A stretch of 61,147 nt of DNA from Cyclobacteriaceae bacterium (GTDB taxonomy: Bacteria > Bacteroidota > Bacteroidia > Cytophagales > Cyclobacteriaceae), in NCBI GenBank assembly GCA_012033595.1, contig JAAUQL010000023.1:1-61147 (forward strand). The letters run 5' to 3'. Position numbers and translations under genes: made by a program. The notes beneath the pieces were generated by a model, which saw only the letters and a program-made list of their open reading frames with translations, searched no databases and was not told where the DNA came from. This document shows, piece after piece, positions 9,962-21,369 of this stretch (the first letter of the stretch is position 1; each line of letters begins with the position of its first letter).

Positions 9962-12448
9962 TTGAAAAAAGCAATCTTTACTCTGCTGGCTTGCCAATTT
10001 TTGACTTCCGCCTACCTATTCGCGCAAGCGCCTCAACATTATAGTGCTGGGGAAATACAGCAAAAACTAAAAAAATTAAATGTGCTGGGCACGGTGCTGT
10101 ACGTGGCAGCCCACCCCGATGATGAAAACACCCGGCTGATCACTCATATGGCCAATGAAGAAATGGTGGAAACGGGCTATTTTTCATTTACCAGAGGCGA
10201 TGGAGGGCAAAACCTCATCGGCCCCGAGATACGGGACGAGCTCGGGGTGATTAGAACCCAGGAATTGTTGGAGGCACGCAAAATAGACCACGGAAAGCAG
10301 TTTTTTAGCCGTGCTGTCGATTTTGGCTATTCCAAACATCCGGACGAGACCTTCGGTATATGGGATCGTGAAAAGGTGCTTGGCGATTTGGTATGGATCA
10401 TCCGCCGGTTCAGGCCCGATGTGATCATTACCCGCTTCAATACAGAATATGGTACCACTCACGGTCACCATACAGCTTCGGCCATTTTGGCTCAGGAGGC
10501 TTTTGATCTGGCCGCTGACGCTACAAAATATTCGGAGCAACTGAAATATGTCGATACCTGGCAAGCCAACGCCTTGTATTGGAACACCTACTTTTGGGTG
10601 AGGAGCGAGTATCAAAAAGACACCGCAGACCTGCTCAAGATAGATGTTGGAGGTTTCAACCCCTTGCTGGGGATGTCTTATACCGAAATAGCCGCACTGA
10701 GCAGAAGTAGTCATAAAAGCCAGGGCTTTGGAGCCACAGGCACACGGGGAGAACAGTTGGAATTTCTCCAGTTCGAAAAGGGAAGGGAAGCCATCGATGA
10801 CGTTTTCGATCATGTCGATCTCACCTGGGGCAGGTTGCCCAATGCGGGCGATATTACCGCGCAAATATCCGGCATTTTATCCAAATTTAACCCAACGCAT
10901 CCAGTTGGTATTCTCGACGATCTTGTGGCTTTGCGCAAGCGGATAAATAAGCTCAATGATGAATTTTGGAAGGCGCGAAAGCTGCGGGAGGTCGATGAAT
11001 TGATCTATGCCATCACCGGACTTTTTCTTGAAGTGAAAGCCGAAAATACCACAGCTTTTCCCGGCGAAACCATTAGCCTGGCAATAGAAGCCATCAACAG
11101 GTCAGAAGCCCCCAGCATTTTAAAACAAATTCATTTCGACTTGCCCAAAGAAAAATCGACTATCGGGCTGCCACTGGGCAATAACGAGTTGATGGAAATG
11201 ACATCCACCATTACCATTCCCGCCGATGCGCCTTATGCTCAACCATATTGGTTGACCCAAAAGCATGATCTGGGCATGTTTGATGTGGATAACCAGCTAT
11301 TAATTGGCAAAGGCGAAAACGATCCGGCCATCTCGGCGGAGTTTGTTTTGGAGATAGCCGGGGAGAGCATCAGTTTTTCGAGACCGGTTGTGTATAAAGA
11401 AAATGATCCGGTCAGGGGAGAGGTTTACCATCCATTTTACATTGCCCCTCCGGTGTATGTAAATGTCAGTAGCAAGGTGATCTTGTTTGCCGATGAGTCG
11501 GCGCGTGAGGTCAGTGTAGTGGTGAGGGCGGGCAAAGACCAGGCGAACGGCATTGTATCGCTCAGTCTGCCGGACACATGGGTTGTAGAGCCAGCGAGTC
11601 AGGAATTTTCGCTTGCGCGCAAAGGAGAGTCAAAGACGTTTGTATTTGAAGTAAAGCCGCCCGAAGGCGAAGAAACGGTGTTGGCCAAGGCCGTTGCTCG
11701 AATGGATGGGATTTCATACAGCAACAGCTACACCAGGATCAGCTATGATCATATCCCCGAGCAGATGCTTTTTGGAGACGATGAAGTGAAGTTTGTGAAA
11801 CTAAACTTAAAAAAAGGCAATGAAAAGATTGGCTACATCATGGGCGCAGGAGATAATATACCCGACAACCTCAGCGAGATAGGCTATGAGGTGTCGATCA
11901 TTAATACCTTAGATTTTGATGAACCAACCCTCGACCAGTTTGATGTGATCATACTGGGCATAAGGGCACTCAATACCGTTGATCGCCTGAAATTTGATAT
12001 GGCCAAATTGTTGGCATTTGTATATAGAGGTGGCAACCTCATTGTTCAATACAACACCAGCCATGCCCTGGTCACCGAAAACTTTGCTCCATATCCGCTA
12101 ACACTGTCGCGAGACCGGGTGACGGTGGAAGATGCAGAGGTTATTTTGCTGAACCCCTGGCATCCGTTAATGAATTTTCCGAATAAAATCGGGAAGCAAG
12201 ATTTTGAAGGATGGGAGCAAGAACGGGGGCTTTATTTTCCGGGCAGTTGGTCTGCCGAATACCAGGCCTTGCTATCGAGCCATGACCCGGGAGAAAACGC
12301 CCTCAAGGGTGGACTGTTGGTGGCAGGGTATGGCGAGGGCACTTTTATTTATACCGGGTACTCGTGGTTTAGAGCTTTGCCGGCAGGAGTGCCCGGAGCG
12401 TATCGTATTTTTGCGAACTTGATCTCATCGGGTAAACAGACCAGGTGA
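9962..12448 (+). CDS. Secreted PIG-L family deacetylase-like protein
   Basis: An 828-aa exported protein (signal peptide about residues 1-22, ending YLFAQ) whose first 300 residues form a PIG-L/LmbE deacetylase domain: AAHPDDEN (residues 49-56, zinc ligands) and THGHHTAS (about 166-173). This family removes acetyl groups from N-acetylglucosamine-like substrates using zinc. About 500 further residues follow: beta-rich stretches and then a Rossmann-like segment (VDRLKFDMAKLLAFVYRGG, near residue 680) reminiscent of ThuA/GATase-like domains. The start codon is TTG, preceded by no in-frame ATG. The gene lies alone between divergent and downstream intergenic gaps. The substrate is unknown; a cell-surface or dietary glycan is plausible. 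Confidence 0.88.
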   Translation: MKKAIFTLLACQFLTSAYLFAQAPQHYSAGEIQQKLKKLNVLGTVLYVAAHPDDENTRLITHMANEEMVETGYFSFTRGDGGQNLIGPEIRDELGVIRTQELLEARKIDHGKQFFSRAVDFGYSKHPDETFGIWDREKVLGDLVWIIRRFRPDVIITRFNTEYGTTHGHHTASAILAQEAFDLAADATKYSEQLKYVDTWQANALYWNTYFWVRSEYQKDTADLLKIDVGGFNPLLGMSYTEIAALSRSSHKSQGFGATGTRGEQLEFLQFEKGREAIDDVFDHVDLTWGRLPNAGDITAQISGILSKFNPTHPVGILDDLVALRKRINKLNDEFWKARKLREVDELIYAITGLFLEVKAENTTAFPGETISLAIEAINRSEAPSILKQIHFDLPKEKSTIGLPLGNNELMEMTSTITIPADAPYAQPYWLTQKHDLGMFDVDNQLLIGKGENDPAISAEFVLEIAGESISFSRPVVYKENDPVRGEVYHPFYIAPPVYVNVSSKVILFADESAREVSVVVRAGKDQANGIVSLSLPDTWVVEPASQEFSLARKGESKTFVFEVKPPEGEETVLAKAVARMDGISYSNSYTRISYDHIPEQMLFGDDEVKFVKLNLKKGNEKIGYIMGAGDNIPDNLSEIGYEVSIINTLDFDEPTLDQFDVIILGIRALNTVDRLKFDMAKLLAFVYRGGNLIVQYNTSHALVTENFAPYPLTLSRDRVTVEDAEVILLNPWHPLMNFPNKIGKQDFEGWEQERGLYFPGSWSAEYQALLSSHDPGENALKGGLLVAGYGEGTFIYTGYSWFRALPAGVPGAYRIFANLISSGKQTR

Positions 12449-12947
12449 AAGACCCGCTCCCCGCTTACATATTCTTTCCTTTTTTCCATGGTGAATCTGC
12501 GGCTCTGTAGAACAGAATAGTTCGCTTCGATGGCCTATCTTGCTGATTTGATATTCAGAAAATCGCTAGGTAAAATCTGGCAACATAAAGATGCTAATCC
12601 TCCTTTTGAATGCTTTGCCTAATGCTGCCAGCTTAACAGCGTGAAATTTTGTATATGATTAAACTAAGAAAAAGAACGCCACTGCCCTAAGAGGTGTAGT
12701 TTGTTGTGTTGAAAAATAAGCCATGATTTGATGAAAAATCTTAGGTGCTAAGCCGCCTGTGCCTGGTTTTTCGGTCATTTATCACAGCATCAAGCGCATT
12801 CAGATTGCAGACCATTAATGATTTTGAATTGTGGGAAAAGAAATGTAATCAGTAAAACTGAATAAATTAAGTGTTAATAATTATGATAAAAAGAAGAATT
12901 AATGTTTAATTTCAAATATCAATAATTCATAACCAACCACACCCACG
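12449..12947. other. Noncoding interval
   Basis: Five hundred bases between two plus-strand genes. Only short frames occur (the longest begins near 12529 with 30 codons and has no recognisable features). The last 100 bases are very A/T-rich, as expected of a promoter region for the following large membrane-protein gene. I see no convincing terminator or RNA gene. Confidence 0.5.
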
Positions 12948-15900
12948 ATGAGCCTCAAATTTTCCAATAAAAACTGGATTATCCTCAGTACCGCTTTATT
13001 TATAGGATTGGCATACAGCATCTACTTTATGGTGTATGTGAAAAATCGGGAGAAAGACCTCATCTCCAACAATTTCAGGGTGCTGGAACAGGTGGTATTG
13101 AATATCAAATCTCTGGAGCAAAGCCATCTGAAAAATGCCTATATCCTCAGCGAAACCAGTTCGGGAAACGAAGTGAATCCCGACCTTCAAAAGCTTAGTA
13201 AAGCCCAGGTAAAACAATTGAACCACTATGACCATGACTCTACAAAGCAGGTAGTCTATACGCGTGAGGGGTTGATTTTTAAAGTGCCCTTTATCGACGG
13301 ATCTGCTGAGGGGTTTAAGTATTTTTTTACCCCAAATGAAGTTTTTTTCGACAATGAGCTCTTTCAGCGTAACGATATTTTTGACCAGATCATCGTAGTG
13401 AAAGTGCTGGAAAACGGAGAAGACGAAGTGATAAAAAGGGAAATACTGTACTCAAACAAAACCATTGGCATCATGGATACCACATTTTCTAAAAAGAACC
13501 TTCGTGAAGCCAAGGACGAGATCAGCATCAACGACAAGAGATATGTGTCGTTTAACCAGCGCATCGACGACGACCAAAAGATTTTCATCAGCGCCCTGAT
13601 ATTGAAATCGGACTTTGATCAGCAAAAACGCAGTGTGTCTCCTTTTCTTATTTTCACGCTTTCCATCGCCCTCATTCTTATTGTATTGGCCATGCCTTTG
13701 CTCAAATTAAAAGTAATGAGCAACGAAGAGCGACTGTATATCAAAGATGTCATTTTCAGCGTCGTATCTGTGCTCATTGGCCCGGCGGTATTTATGGTGT
13801 TTTTGTACATTTCATTCACTTATTTTGGGCAAGAGCGCAGCAATACCAGGCGGCATTTGAGCGAGCTTAGTCAGCAAATTGAGCATAATTTCCAAATAGA
13901 GGTGTCACGGCTGGTGGGTCAGATCGACGATTTCAACTCAAAATTTTCCGGTCTGCTGGATACTATTCCTTTGCGAAAGCAGCGCTATTTTATGTCGGAC
14001 TCCACGCTTATTGATGATTATTTCACGCAAAGTAAACTTACCATCAACAATCAACGACCCGAAAAAATTTTGGAGGAGGATTATTTTATTGCCCATAGCA
14101 AAACGGATAAAATTTTTGGCTATCGAATGTACCACGATGTGGTGCAGCATCCGGAGGTTAGTTTCAAGCATTTGAAGGCTGCTTTTTGGAGCACCGGCGA
14201 GGCAAAAGCACTGGTAATGTTGTCTGCCTTTCACCAGCCCAGTTATGCCCAGGATCTCCGGCACCGCAAGTACCTCACTAATATCATCAATGCACGTCCA
14301 GAGCTGTTCAGTGGTGCCGGCGGGTCATGCCAAATCGCCATAGAGTCGATCAAATCGGTAATGATGGCTCGTATGAGGTGGGCGTTGGCAAAGCCACCCA
14401 AGGCAGGGTATTGCCGGTGCTGGCCATCAGCACCAAACTGGCCTCGGTGATGGGTTCGGTACTCGAAGAGGGCTATGGTTTTTGTATTTTGAATGAAGCT
14501 GGCGAGACCATGTTCCATTCAGACATCAAAAAAACATGAATGAGAATTTTATCAACGAGACACAGGGGATTTTGCGCCGGCCATAGCGAGCCACACCTCC
14601 ATGATGGCCTCTGCCAACTACAACGGTAAAGGACAGAACATTTACTTTAGGCCACTCAACAGCCTTTCTGGGCACTTTATAGCCACTTTTGTAGATCAGG
14701 AAGTCACCAATGGGCCGCTAACCATTTCTATGGTCTCTTGTTTTGTGCTTTTTTTGAGCTATCTCTTGCTCATTTTAGGGGTGTTCATGGTGTTGTATTA
14801 TTCCACCTTCAAAAGCTCAAAGCTCCGGCAGACCATCTACATGTTCAACTTTTTGAGGCCATATGAAACCGAGGTTCACTTCCGCAAATATAAGCGCTTG
14901 ATTTGCGTATCGACCATGGTGATCGTTTACCTGCTGCTGTCGGCGGTGATCAACTATCAGCATTTCGATTTTCTGATTTCAGAACTTGCCCTCATTAGCA
15001 TTTCACTCCTCATTTTTACTTTTTATACCCTGTCCCGCCATATGCCAGACCAGAAGCTGATGCACACCAGGTTGCAGCAACAATCCACTGGTAGTTTTGC
15101 TATGCTTGCTTTGGCCTTTATCGTGATCATGTCGGTACGAGTGGGCTATTATACCTTCGGTCATTTTGACTTTTGGCTGCTGATCAATGCATTGTTTGGA
15201 CTTTTGGTAGTTCTCATTGTAGTTCTCGAGGTATATTCGGACAAGAGCATATTCAGATTTTCATTTATTGATAAAGCCTCAGAAAGCCCGGGACAGTTGC
15301 AGGCTGTCTATAAGTTATACTTGTTTTTGTGGGTGATTATATTGTCTATCATACCCATAAATATTTTTCTACGCGTGACATTCGAAGAAGAGCGGGCCAT
15401 TTTTGCCAAGTATCGCAGCCTGGAGTTGCTGGACAATTTGAGGCTATGGGAAGCTACTAACCAAAAAGAGTTCGCAGATAAATTCAATGCCGATTCGCTT
15501 GGGCATTTTCAACAATTTGTTTCTTCCATGCGTGAAGACAGCATTTACATTGCGACCATTGAAAGCAAAGTACTGAATCGGGAGCTTGAAAAAAGTGATT
15601 TTGTGACGGACAATTCCAATCCCTTGTTTGATTCTTTTTACGCCTACATTCGACCCGATTACAATCAGAGATCGTCGATTTCGGGCAAGTACGTTCGCAA
15701 CTATGCTCCCGATTCTTCCTGGTTTTTTGTACAGCACCATCACGGGTTTATTACCAGTTATTTTCCCAATTTCGGTCAACAATTTGCTGCCAATACGGTA
15801 GTGATGGCCAAAACTGATTTTTTAAAAACAAACGGAGCCTATTTACTGCTCATCACCCTGGTCTCGGTGATTGTACTCATGAAATTCCTGAGTTTTGCAC

Positions 15901-17111
15901 TATGCAAAATATACGGCTTTGCCTACAAGCAGTATGCATTGAAAAAAGGAATGGATCAGAAAACCTTTGGCGAATATTTTCTCAATCCGAAGTTTTTTTC
16001 CAACAGCAGTTCGTACAACAACATCTTTATCGTGGGGGTAAATGCCTCCAATACCTTTCATATCAAAAACTATTTGAAGGAGCATTTTGCAGGCAGTTTC
16101 CTTACGCTGGATTTTTACGACTTCGATGAAGAAACCATCACACTGGAAGACCAGGATGCCCGTGATATATTTGGCATTTTGCGGCTCGGCAGGCTGTCTT
16201 CCGATTGGAAGGCGATATGCGATCATGCTCAAATGCCCGATAAAGAAATGCACATATTGATAGAGCACTTCGAATTTGGATACAACGACATGAAAATGAA
16301 CAAGTTGAAATTGCAGGCGCTGAAATATATTGTCGATAACAAAAATTTTAAAGTGCTGATTTCGTCCGAAATCAATGCGACCAAACTATTGGACTACTAC
16401 GAGGACTATATCAAGCGGATGGTGGGGTGGCTCAAAAAAGCTGGGCCGGAAACCAGCATCGGCCAGCGGCACCAACTCGATGAGCTCAAGGTGGATTATA
16501 AAAAGTGGCAGCATCTGCTGGGAAGCTTTGTGAAGTGCATCGTACCGATCAATATATTTGACCATGAACAAGAACTTGCTCATGGCGAATACCTGGATAT
16601 GATCAGTAAATATTTGGGCGATCGCAAAAACGATGCGTTACCTGTTGACGACAAGATTTTAAGCATTCAGCAAATGTCCTATCCCTATTATTTTGCCGTT
16701 TGGAACTCGCTCTCCAAAGACGAACGATACATTGTATATGATATCGCCAAAGACAAATTCCTGAACACAGTGAATGTAAATGGCATATTGAGCCTGCTCG
16801 ACAAAGGGATATTGATCTACGACCATTCGTTGCGCATCATGAACGAGAGCTTTGCCAACTTTGTGCTCACCAAAGTGAACAGTGACGAAGCACTCGAAAT
16901 GGAAATGGAATCACGCGCCAAAGGCACCTGGAACACTGCCTTTGCGGTTTTGTTCCTGCTCATCATCAGTCTGGTGATATTCCTGTCTATTGGCCAGCAA
17001 AACTTCCTTAACGACCTCAATACCTTTCTGACCGGTATTGCTGCCTTGATCGGTTTGTTGATCAGGTTTAGTGGATTTTTGAGCTTCGGAGGCAAGAGCT
17101 CAAACGAATAA
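12948..17111 (+). CDS. 1388-aa membrane protein: two extracytoplasmic sensor regions, TM bundle and degenerate NTPase-like module (three frameshifts)
   Basis: The frame runs from 12948, shifts near 14358, at the A7 run 14528-14534 and at the G4 run 14565-14568. One missing base at each point restores 1388 aa, joining IESIKS to GNDGSYEVGVG and ENFINETQ to GDFAPAIAS. Layout: TM1 (about 10-30), extracytoplasmic region (to 225), two TM helices, a second extracytoplasmic region with Cache-like features (about 290-590; YGFCILNEAGETMFHSD), then about seven TM segments, a cytoplasmic region (about 1000-1290) and two C-terminal TM helices. The cytoplasmic part has IFIVGVNASNT where a Walker A loop would be, HILIEHFEFG where a Walker B would be, and a winged-helix-like end (SLSKDERYIVYDIAKDKF). 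This looks like a decayed AAA/STAND-type NTPase. I do not know its function; signalling across the membrane is inferred. Confidence 0.7.
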
Positions 17112-17213
17112 TGCGAAAAACCCGATGTGCTTGTAAACCGCACGACTTAGCTGTAATCTGATGCCGTACGTTGGCAAAGCAGGATGGCGCGTCCGCAAGG
17201 GGCTTTTCGCATT
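17110..17213. repeat. Long inverted repeat with internal arms between convergent genes
   Basis: The outer arms are 17110-17119 and 17204-17213, ten perfectly complementary bases, extended by three more pairs after one mismatch. The 80 bases between them contain three smaller dyads: GTGC/GCAC (17127-17130 with 17140-17143), TGCC/GGCA (17162-17165 with 17173-17176) and GGA/TCC (17182-17184 with 17192-17194). It starts in the stop codon of the plus-strand gene and ends just before the hexosaminidase stop. It may be a bidirectional terminator or a palindromic mobile unit. The short inner arms could be chance. Confidence 0.5.
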
Positions 17214-17229
17214 GATTTTATGGGAATAG

Positions 17230-18783
17230 CTATTTTTTCCAGTCTATTTTTTGCGATGGGTAATAATCGATTTCAAGCGCATCGAGTCGAGGACCAAATT
17301 TTGCAAGCCGCATTTTGAAATCATCCCAATTCCTGTCTTCCATCGCTGTCCAGCCCACTTCGGCATTGCACAGCAAACGTGGAAACACCATATATTCCAG
17401 CTCATCTATAGTAGTGATGGTTTCGGTCCACAATGGCGATTCTACGCCTTCTATATGTTCTTTTTTGATGACAGGGCTCATGGTAGTCGGATCCCAGTTG
17501 TAGGCATCGTCCACTTCTATGTAAGCCGCCCAGTGCAGACCAAGATGGGTGGTGCTATCGTATTGCATATCGAGGTAGGTGCGGGTGGCGGGTGAAACCA
17601 GAATTTTGGCGCCCTGTGCGATGCCTTTTGCCGCATTTTCCTCTACCTTCCAGTACTGCACTACTGCACCGGGCACCAGCGAGCTATGCGCTATTTCGTC
17701 CCATCCGATCACTTTTTGCCATATTTGGTCACGATTTGCTGTATGCTGTCCACAAAAAACACATAGTCTTCCATGGCGGTAACATACGATTCATCACCGC
17801 CAATATGAAAATATGGCCCAGGGCTAATCGCCGCAATTTCTCTGACCACATCATCAACAAACTGATAGGTTATGGCCTTGTCGGTGCACAATGTACTAAA
17901 ACCTACCTCAGTGCCGGTATATAGCTCGCGAAACTTGCCATCACAGCTCAGTTCCGGGTACGAAGCAAGTGCGGCTTCGGTGTGTCCGGGCATGTCGATC
18001 TCTGGAATGATGGTGATGTATCTGCTGGCCGCATATTCGACTATGGCTGTATAGTCTTCCTGTGTATAAAATCCACCGGGCGTACCGCCTACCTCCAGGC
18101 TGCCACCATGTTCGGTCAATTTTGGCCACGATTTTATTTCTATTCTCCAGCCCTGATCATCTGACAAATGCAGATGCAGGGAGTTGATTTTGCACAAAGC
18201 TATCAAATCGATTAATCGCTTTACTTCATCTACGGTAAAGAAATGCCTGGCCACATCGAGCATGACACCACGGTAGCCATATTGCGGGTGGTCGCTTATG
18301 CTGCCTGTGGCAATTTCCCATGGGCCTTCTTGGGTGGTCTTTGCCTCGATTTGGGCCGGAAGTAGTTGCCTGAGTGTTTGTATGGCCATAAAAATACCCG
18401 CAGGAGTAGAGGAAGACACATTAATTAAGTACTCGGTTATTTTGATGGAGTATCCCTCTTTGGCAGTCTCTGCAAGGTCATTTTCAACCAGAAAAATTCC
18501 ATCACCGGGCATTTCAGTGGTTTCTTGCACCTGAAGGTTGAACCCGGTAGAAGGATTTAGGATATCTGACAAATATTGGCCAATGTTTTTCAGCTCGCTA
18601 TTTCCGGCAGAATAGTAGATTACTGTTTTTCCGTAAGGGTAAACGAACTATTGGTTGCTGAAATGGAAACCGGCTTGGGTATAATGGATTCTTTGAGCAA
18701 GTCCTTTGGATTTTTTGCGCGCAGGAAAAAAATATGGCCAGCACGAAAACAGTACTTAAAAAGTTAAAAACAGGCTTTTTCAT
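17230..18783 (-). CDS. Beta-N-acetylhexosaminidase, GH20 (three frameshifts)
   Basis: It removes terminal N-acetylglucosamine or N-acetylgalactosamine by substrate-assisted catalysis, probably in the periplasm or on the surface. The body 17709-18572 carries the GH20b-like N-domain and the barrel, with GVMLDVARHFF, LHLHLSDDQGWRIEIK, PEIDMPGHTEAALASYP and the catalytic Asp-Glu in HIGGDES. The C-terminal part (17230-17712) carries VIGWDEIAHS and later tryptophans. One missing A in the A5 run at 17713-17717 joins YGKK to VIGWDE. Two more missing bases (runs 18632-18636 and 18711-18716) link the N-terminus MKKPVFNFLSTVFVLAIFFS-C, a lipobox, to the body. The corrected length is 518 aa, start ATG at 18783. 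Confidence 0.9.
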
Positions 18784-18951
18784 AATGAGGTTTTCAGAGT
18801 TTCGGATACGATTAAAAATCAAATATATCAATTATATTATTTCATTTTCTTATATTAAGTGACAAATTCTTGCAAAAAAATTGAGATATGCCGCATAATC
18901 CTGCAATAACAAAAGTAATGTGGCGACAATTTATGTATTTGCTTCTGCCTT

Positions 18952-20264
18952 TTACTTATTGCTTTGTGCTGTTCCTTTGTTTTTTAGAAACAGATACTCC
19001 AGTCCAAATACCAGCAGCATCCCGGCTACCGATATGTACACCACAAAGCTGTCAGATTGGAATTTGATCCAAAGAAAAGCCAGCAAGACGATGGCATCCA
19101 GCACTATGGCAGTAATGAGTATAAGCGGGTTGGCCTTTACTTCTTTTTTCAGATGTTTAAATACTCCCCAATGTATCACCATGTCCATTACGATATAAAA
19201 AATGGCTCCCACTGAAGCAATACGCGAAAGATCTAAGAAAATGGTAAGCAAAATGGCCAGTAGGACGATATAAACCAGCATTTGTTTTTGAAGCTTCATG
19301 TCCATGCCAAAACTCTTGTGAGGTACCAACTCCATATCGGTGAGCATGGCAGTCATTCGCGAAACCGCGAAAATACTGGCAATGACCCCGCCTACGGTGG
19401 CGATAATGGCAATACCGACAGTAAAGTATAAGCCAAAGTTTCCAAATATTGGTTTGGACGCTTCGGCCAATGAATAGTCTCGGGCGTTTATAATTTCGGA
19501 TATAGTCAGGCTACTGCCAACACCAAAGGAAACAAGCAAATAGACAACGGTACAGACCACCAGGGAGATGATGATGGCACGGCCTACATTCTTTTTTGGA
19601 TTTTGCACCTCATCTCCGCTATTGGTAATGGTGGTAAAACCCTTATACGCTAATATCGCTAAAGCCAGGGCGCCAATGTACTTCCATGGCGAATGACTGC
19701 TTGCTCCATTCGCATTGGGAATAATGTTTTCTAAGACAAAACCCGATGCCCACAAAGCGCCTATTGCAAATACAACAATGCCGCCTATTTTGATAAAAGC
19801 CAGTACCTGCGAAGACTTGCCGATGATTTCGTTGCCCGACATGTTGACGATGAAGGCGATTACGAGCAATCCGACACCCAATACAGGCACCCAGGTAGAG
19901 GCATTTTCAACATCGAACAACTGCAATGCGTAGGTGCCAAAGGTACGAGCCACCAGGCTTTCGTTAATCACCATCGACAATGCCATGAGCATAGCCGCCC
20001 AGGCCGTGATCACCGATTTGCCATAGGCTTTTTCCAAAATCATGGCTATGCCCCCAGCAGAGGGATAAACACGGCAAACTTTAATATAGGAGTAGGCACT
20101 AAAGCCGGCAATAATGGCTCCGCCAAGAAAAATGTATGGGAACCAATTGCCGGACAATTCCGCAATTTGACCTAAAAGGGCGAAAATTCCGGCTCCGATC
20201 ATCACACCTGTTCCCAGAGCCACCGTGCCTGTAAGTGTCAGACTGTTTTTTTGTACGATTCCAT
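18952..20264 (-). CDS. APC-superfamily amino acid permease (one frameshift near the start)
   Basis: A twelve-helix amino acid/polyamine transporter. The first helix has the glycine-rich ALGTGVMIGAGIFALLGQ typical of the APC fold, where the broken helix binds the substrate backbone. An apparent start exists only as GTG at 20223, which cuts off the usual leader. One missing A in the A7 run (20246-20252) links the ATG at 20264 and MESYKKNSLTLTGTV to the body, giving 437 aa. The gene stands alone, opposite a divergent lipoprotein gene, and 168 bases downstream of the GH20 start on the same strand. The substrate cannot be read from the sequence. Confidence 0.88.
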
Positions 20265-20560
20265 AACATATGGTTTGGTGAAAATTCTGTATGTAATGCG
20301 CTTATTTTGCTCACGCACGATGTGAATAGGAGGTTTTCAAATACCGGTATTTTTTGAAATAATGAATAATCGCACTGTTCCGTGTTTTTCCGTTTGTGCC
20401 TGGTAGCTTACGTAAAATAGCATGCCACCGGACAAGACCCTGATCGTAGAGTGGGGTGGTCGTTTGTGCATTTTGTCATCATTCTGTTGTTGTCTTTGCT
20501 GCTATCTACCTATTGTTTCTTTTTTCCAGTATATTAGCACAGGTTCAACGATCCAACGTC

Positions 20561-21337
20561 ATGAAATATCTATGTTTTCTCCTGGGGCTATCATTGTTTT
20601 TTTATGCTTGTGAAATCAAAAAGAAGGATGCTTCCGAAGGAACGGGACTGGTATCTGCAAATTCTCCTGCACCAGGTTTTGATTTGGAAGGTTCTGATCC
20701 CAAGGCCATTGCAATAGCCGATGAGGTGATGCGGGCCATGGGCGGCAGGGACAACTGGGATAAGGAACGCTATTTTACATGGAATTTTTTTGGCAGGCGC
20801 ACCTTGTGGTGGGACAAGCAAAGTGGTGATGTGCGCATAGAAATGCACCAAGCTGACAGTACCATCATTCTGGTGAATATTCACGATGAACAAGGGAGGG
20901 TATTTGCCAGAGGCGAAGAACTCACCCATAGCGACTCGGTGGCCAAGTATATGAAAAAGGGCAAATCTGTATGGATCAATGATGCCTACTGGTTGTTTAT
21001 GCCCTTTAAGCTCAAAGATTCAGGGGTCACGCTTAGCTACATTGGTGAAGATACCACCCAGGCCGGCGAAAATGCAGATGTGTTGCAGCTTATGTTTGAC
21101 AACGTGGGAAATACACCGCAAAACAAATACCGGGTTTGGGTCGACAAGTCGGACAAACTGGTAAAGCAGTGGGCTTTTTACCGCGAAAATACCAGTTCAG
21201 AACCCGACTTTATTACCCCATGGATCGATTATAATCAATACGGCTCTATATTGCTATCGGGAGACCGGGGCGAGCGCAAAATCACAGGTATCGAAGTTTT
21301 GGATCAGATGGAGGCCGGGGTTTTCAATGAATTTTAA
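20561..21337 (+). CDS. Lipoprotein of unknown function, LolA/LppX-like fold suspected
   Basis: A 258-aa secreted lipoprotein. I chose the ATG at 20561 because it gives a compact signal peptide with a lipobox cysteine at residue 17 (FFYAC); a longer in-frame extension to 20456 looks like chance. The mature protein begins an alpha-helical segment (AIADEVMRAMGGRDNWDKER), then a run of beta-strand-like segments ending KITGIEVLDQMEAGVF. That pattern, an averaging helix followed by an antiparallel sheet, resembles outer-membrane lipoprotein carrier-like proteins, but I cannot assign a family. It is 32 bases upstream of the CotH-domain gene and may be in the same transcript. Confidence 0.75.
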   Translation: MKYLCFLLGLSLFFYACEIKKKDASEGTGLVSANSPAPGFDLEGSDPKAIAIADEVMRAMGGRDNWDKERYFTWNFFGRRTLWWDKQSGDVRIEMHQADSTIILVNIHDEQGRVFARGEELTHSDSVAKYMKKGKSVWINDAYWLFMPFKLKDSGVTLSYIGEDTTQAGENADVLQLMFDNVGNTPQNKYRVWVDKSDKLVKQWAFYRENTSSEPDFITPWIDYNQYGSILLSGDRGERKITGIEVLDQMEAGVFNEF

Positions 21338-21369
21338 GATGATCATTTGAATAGAAATTATATTAGTGC

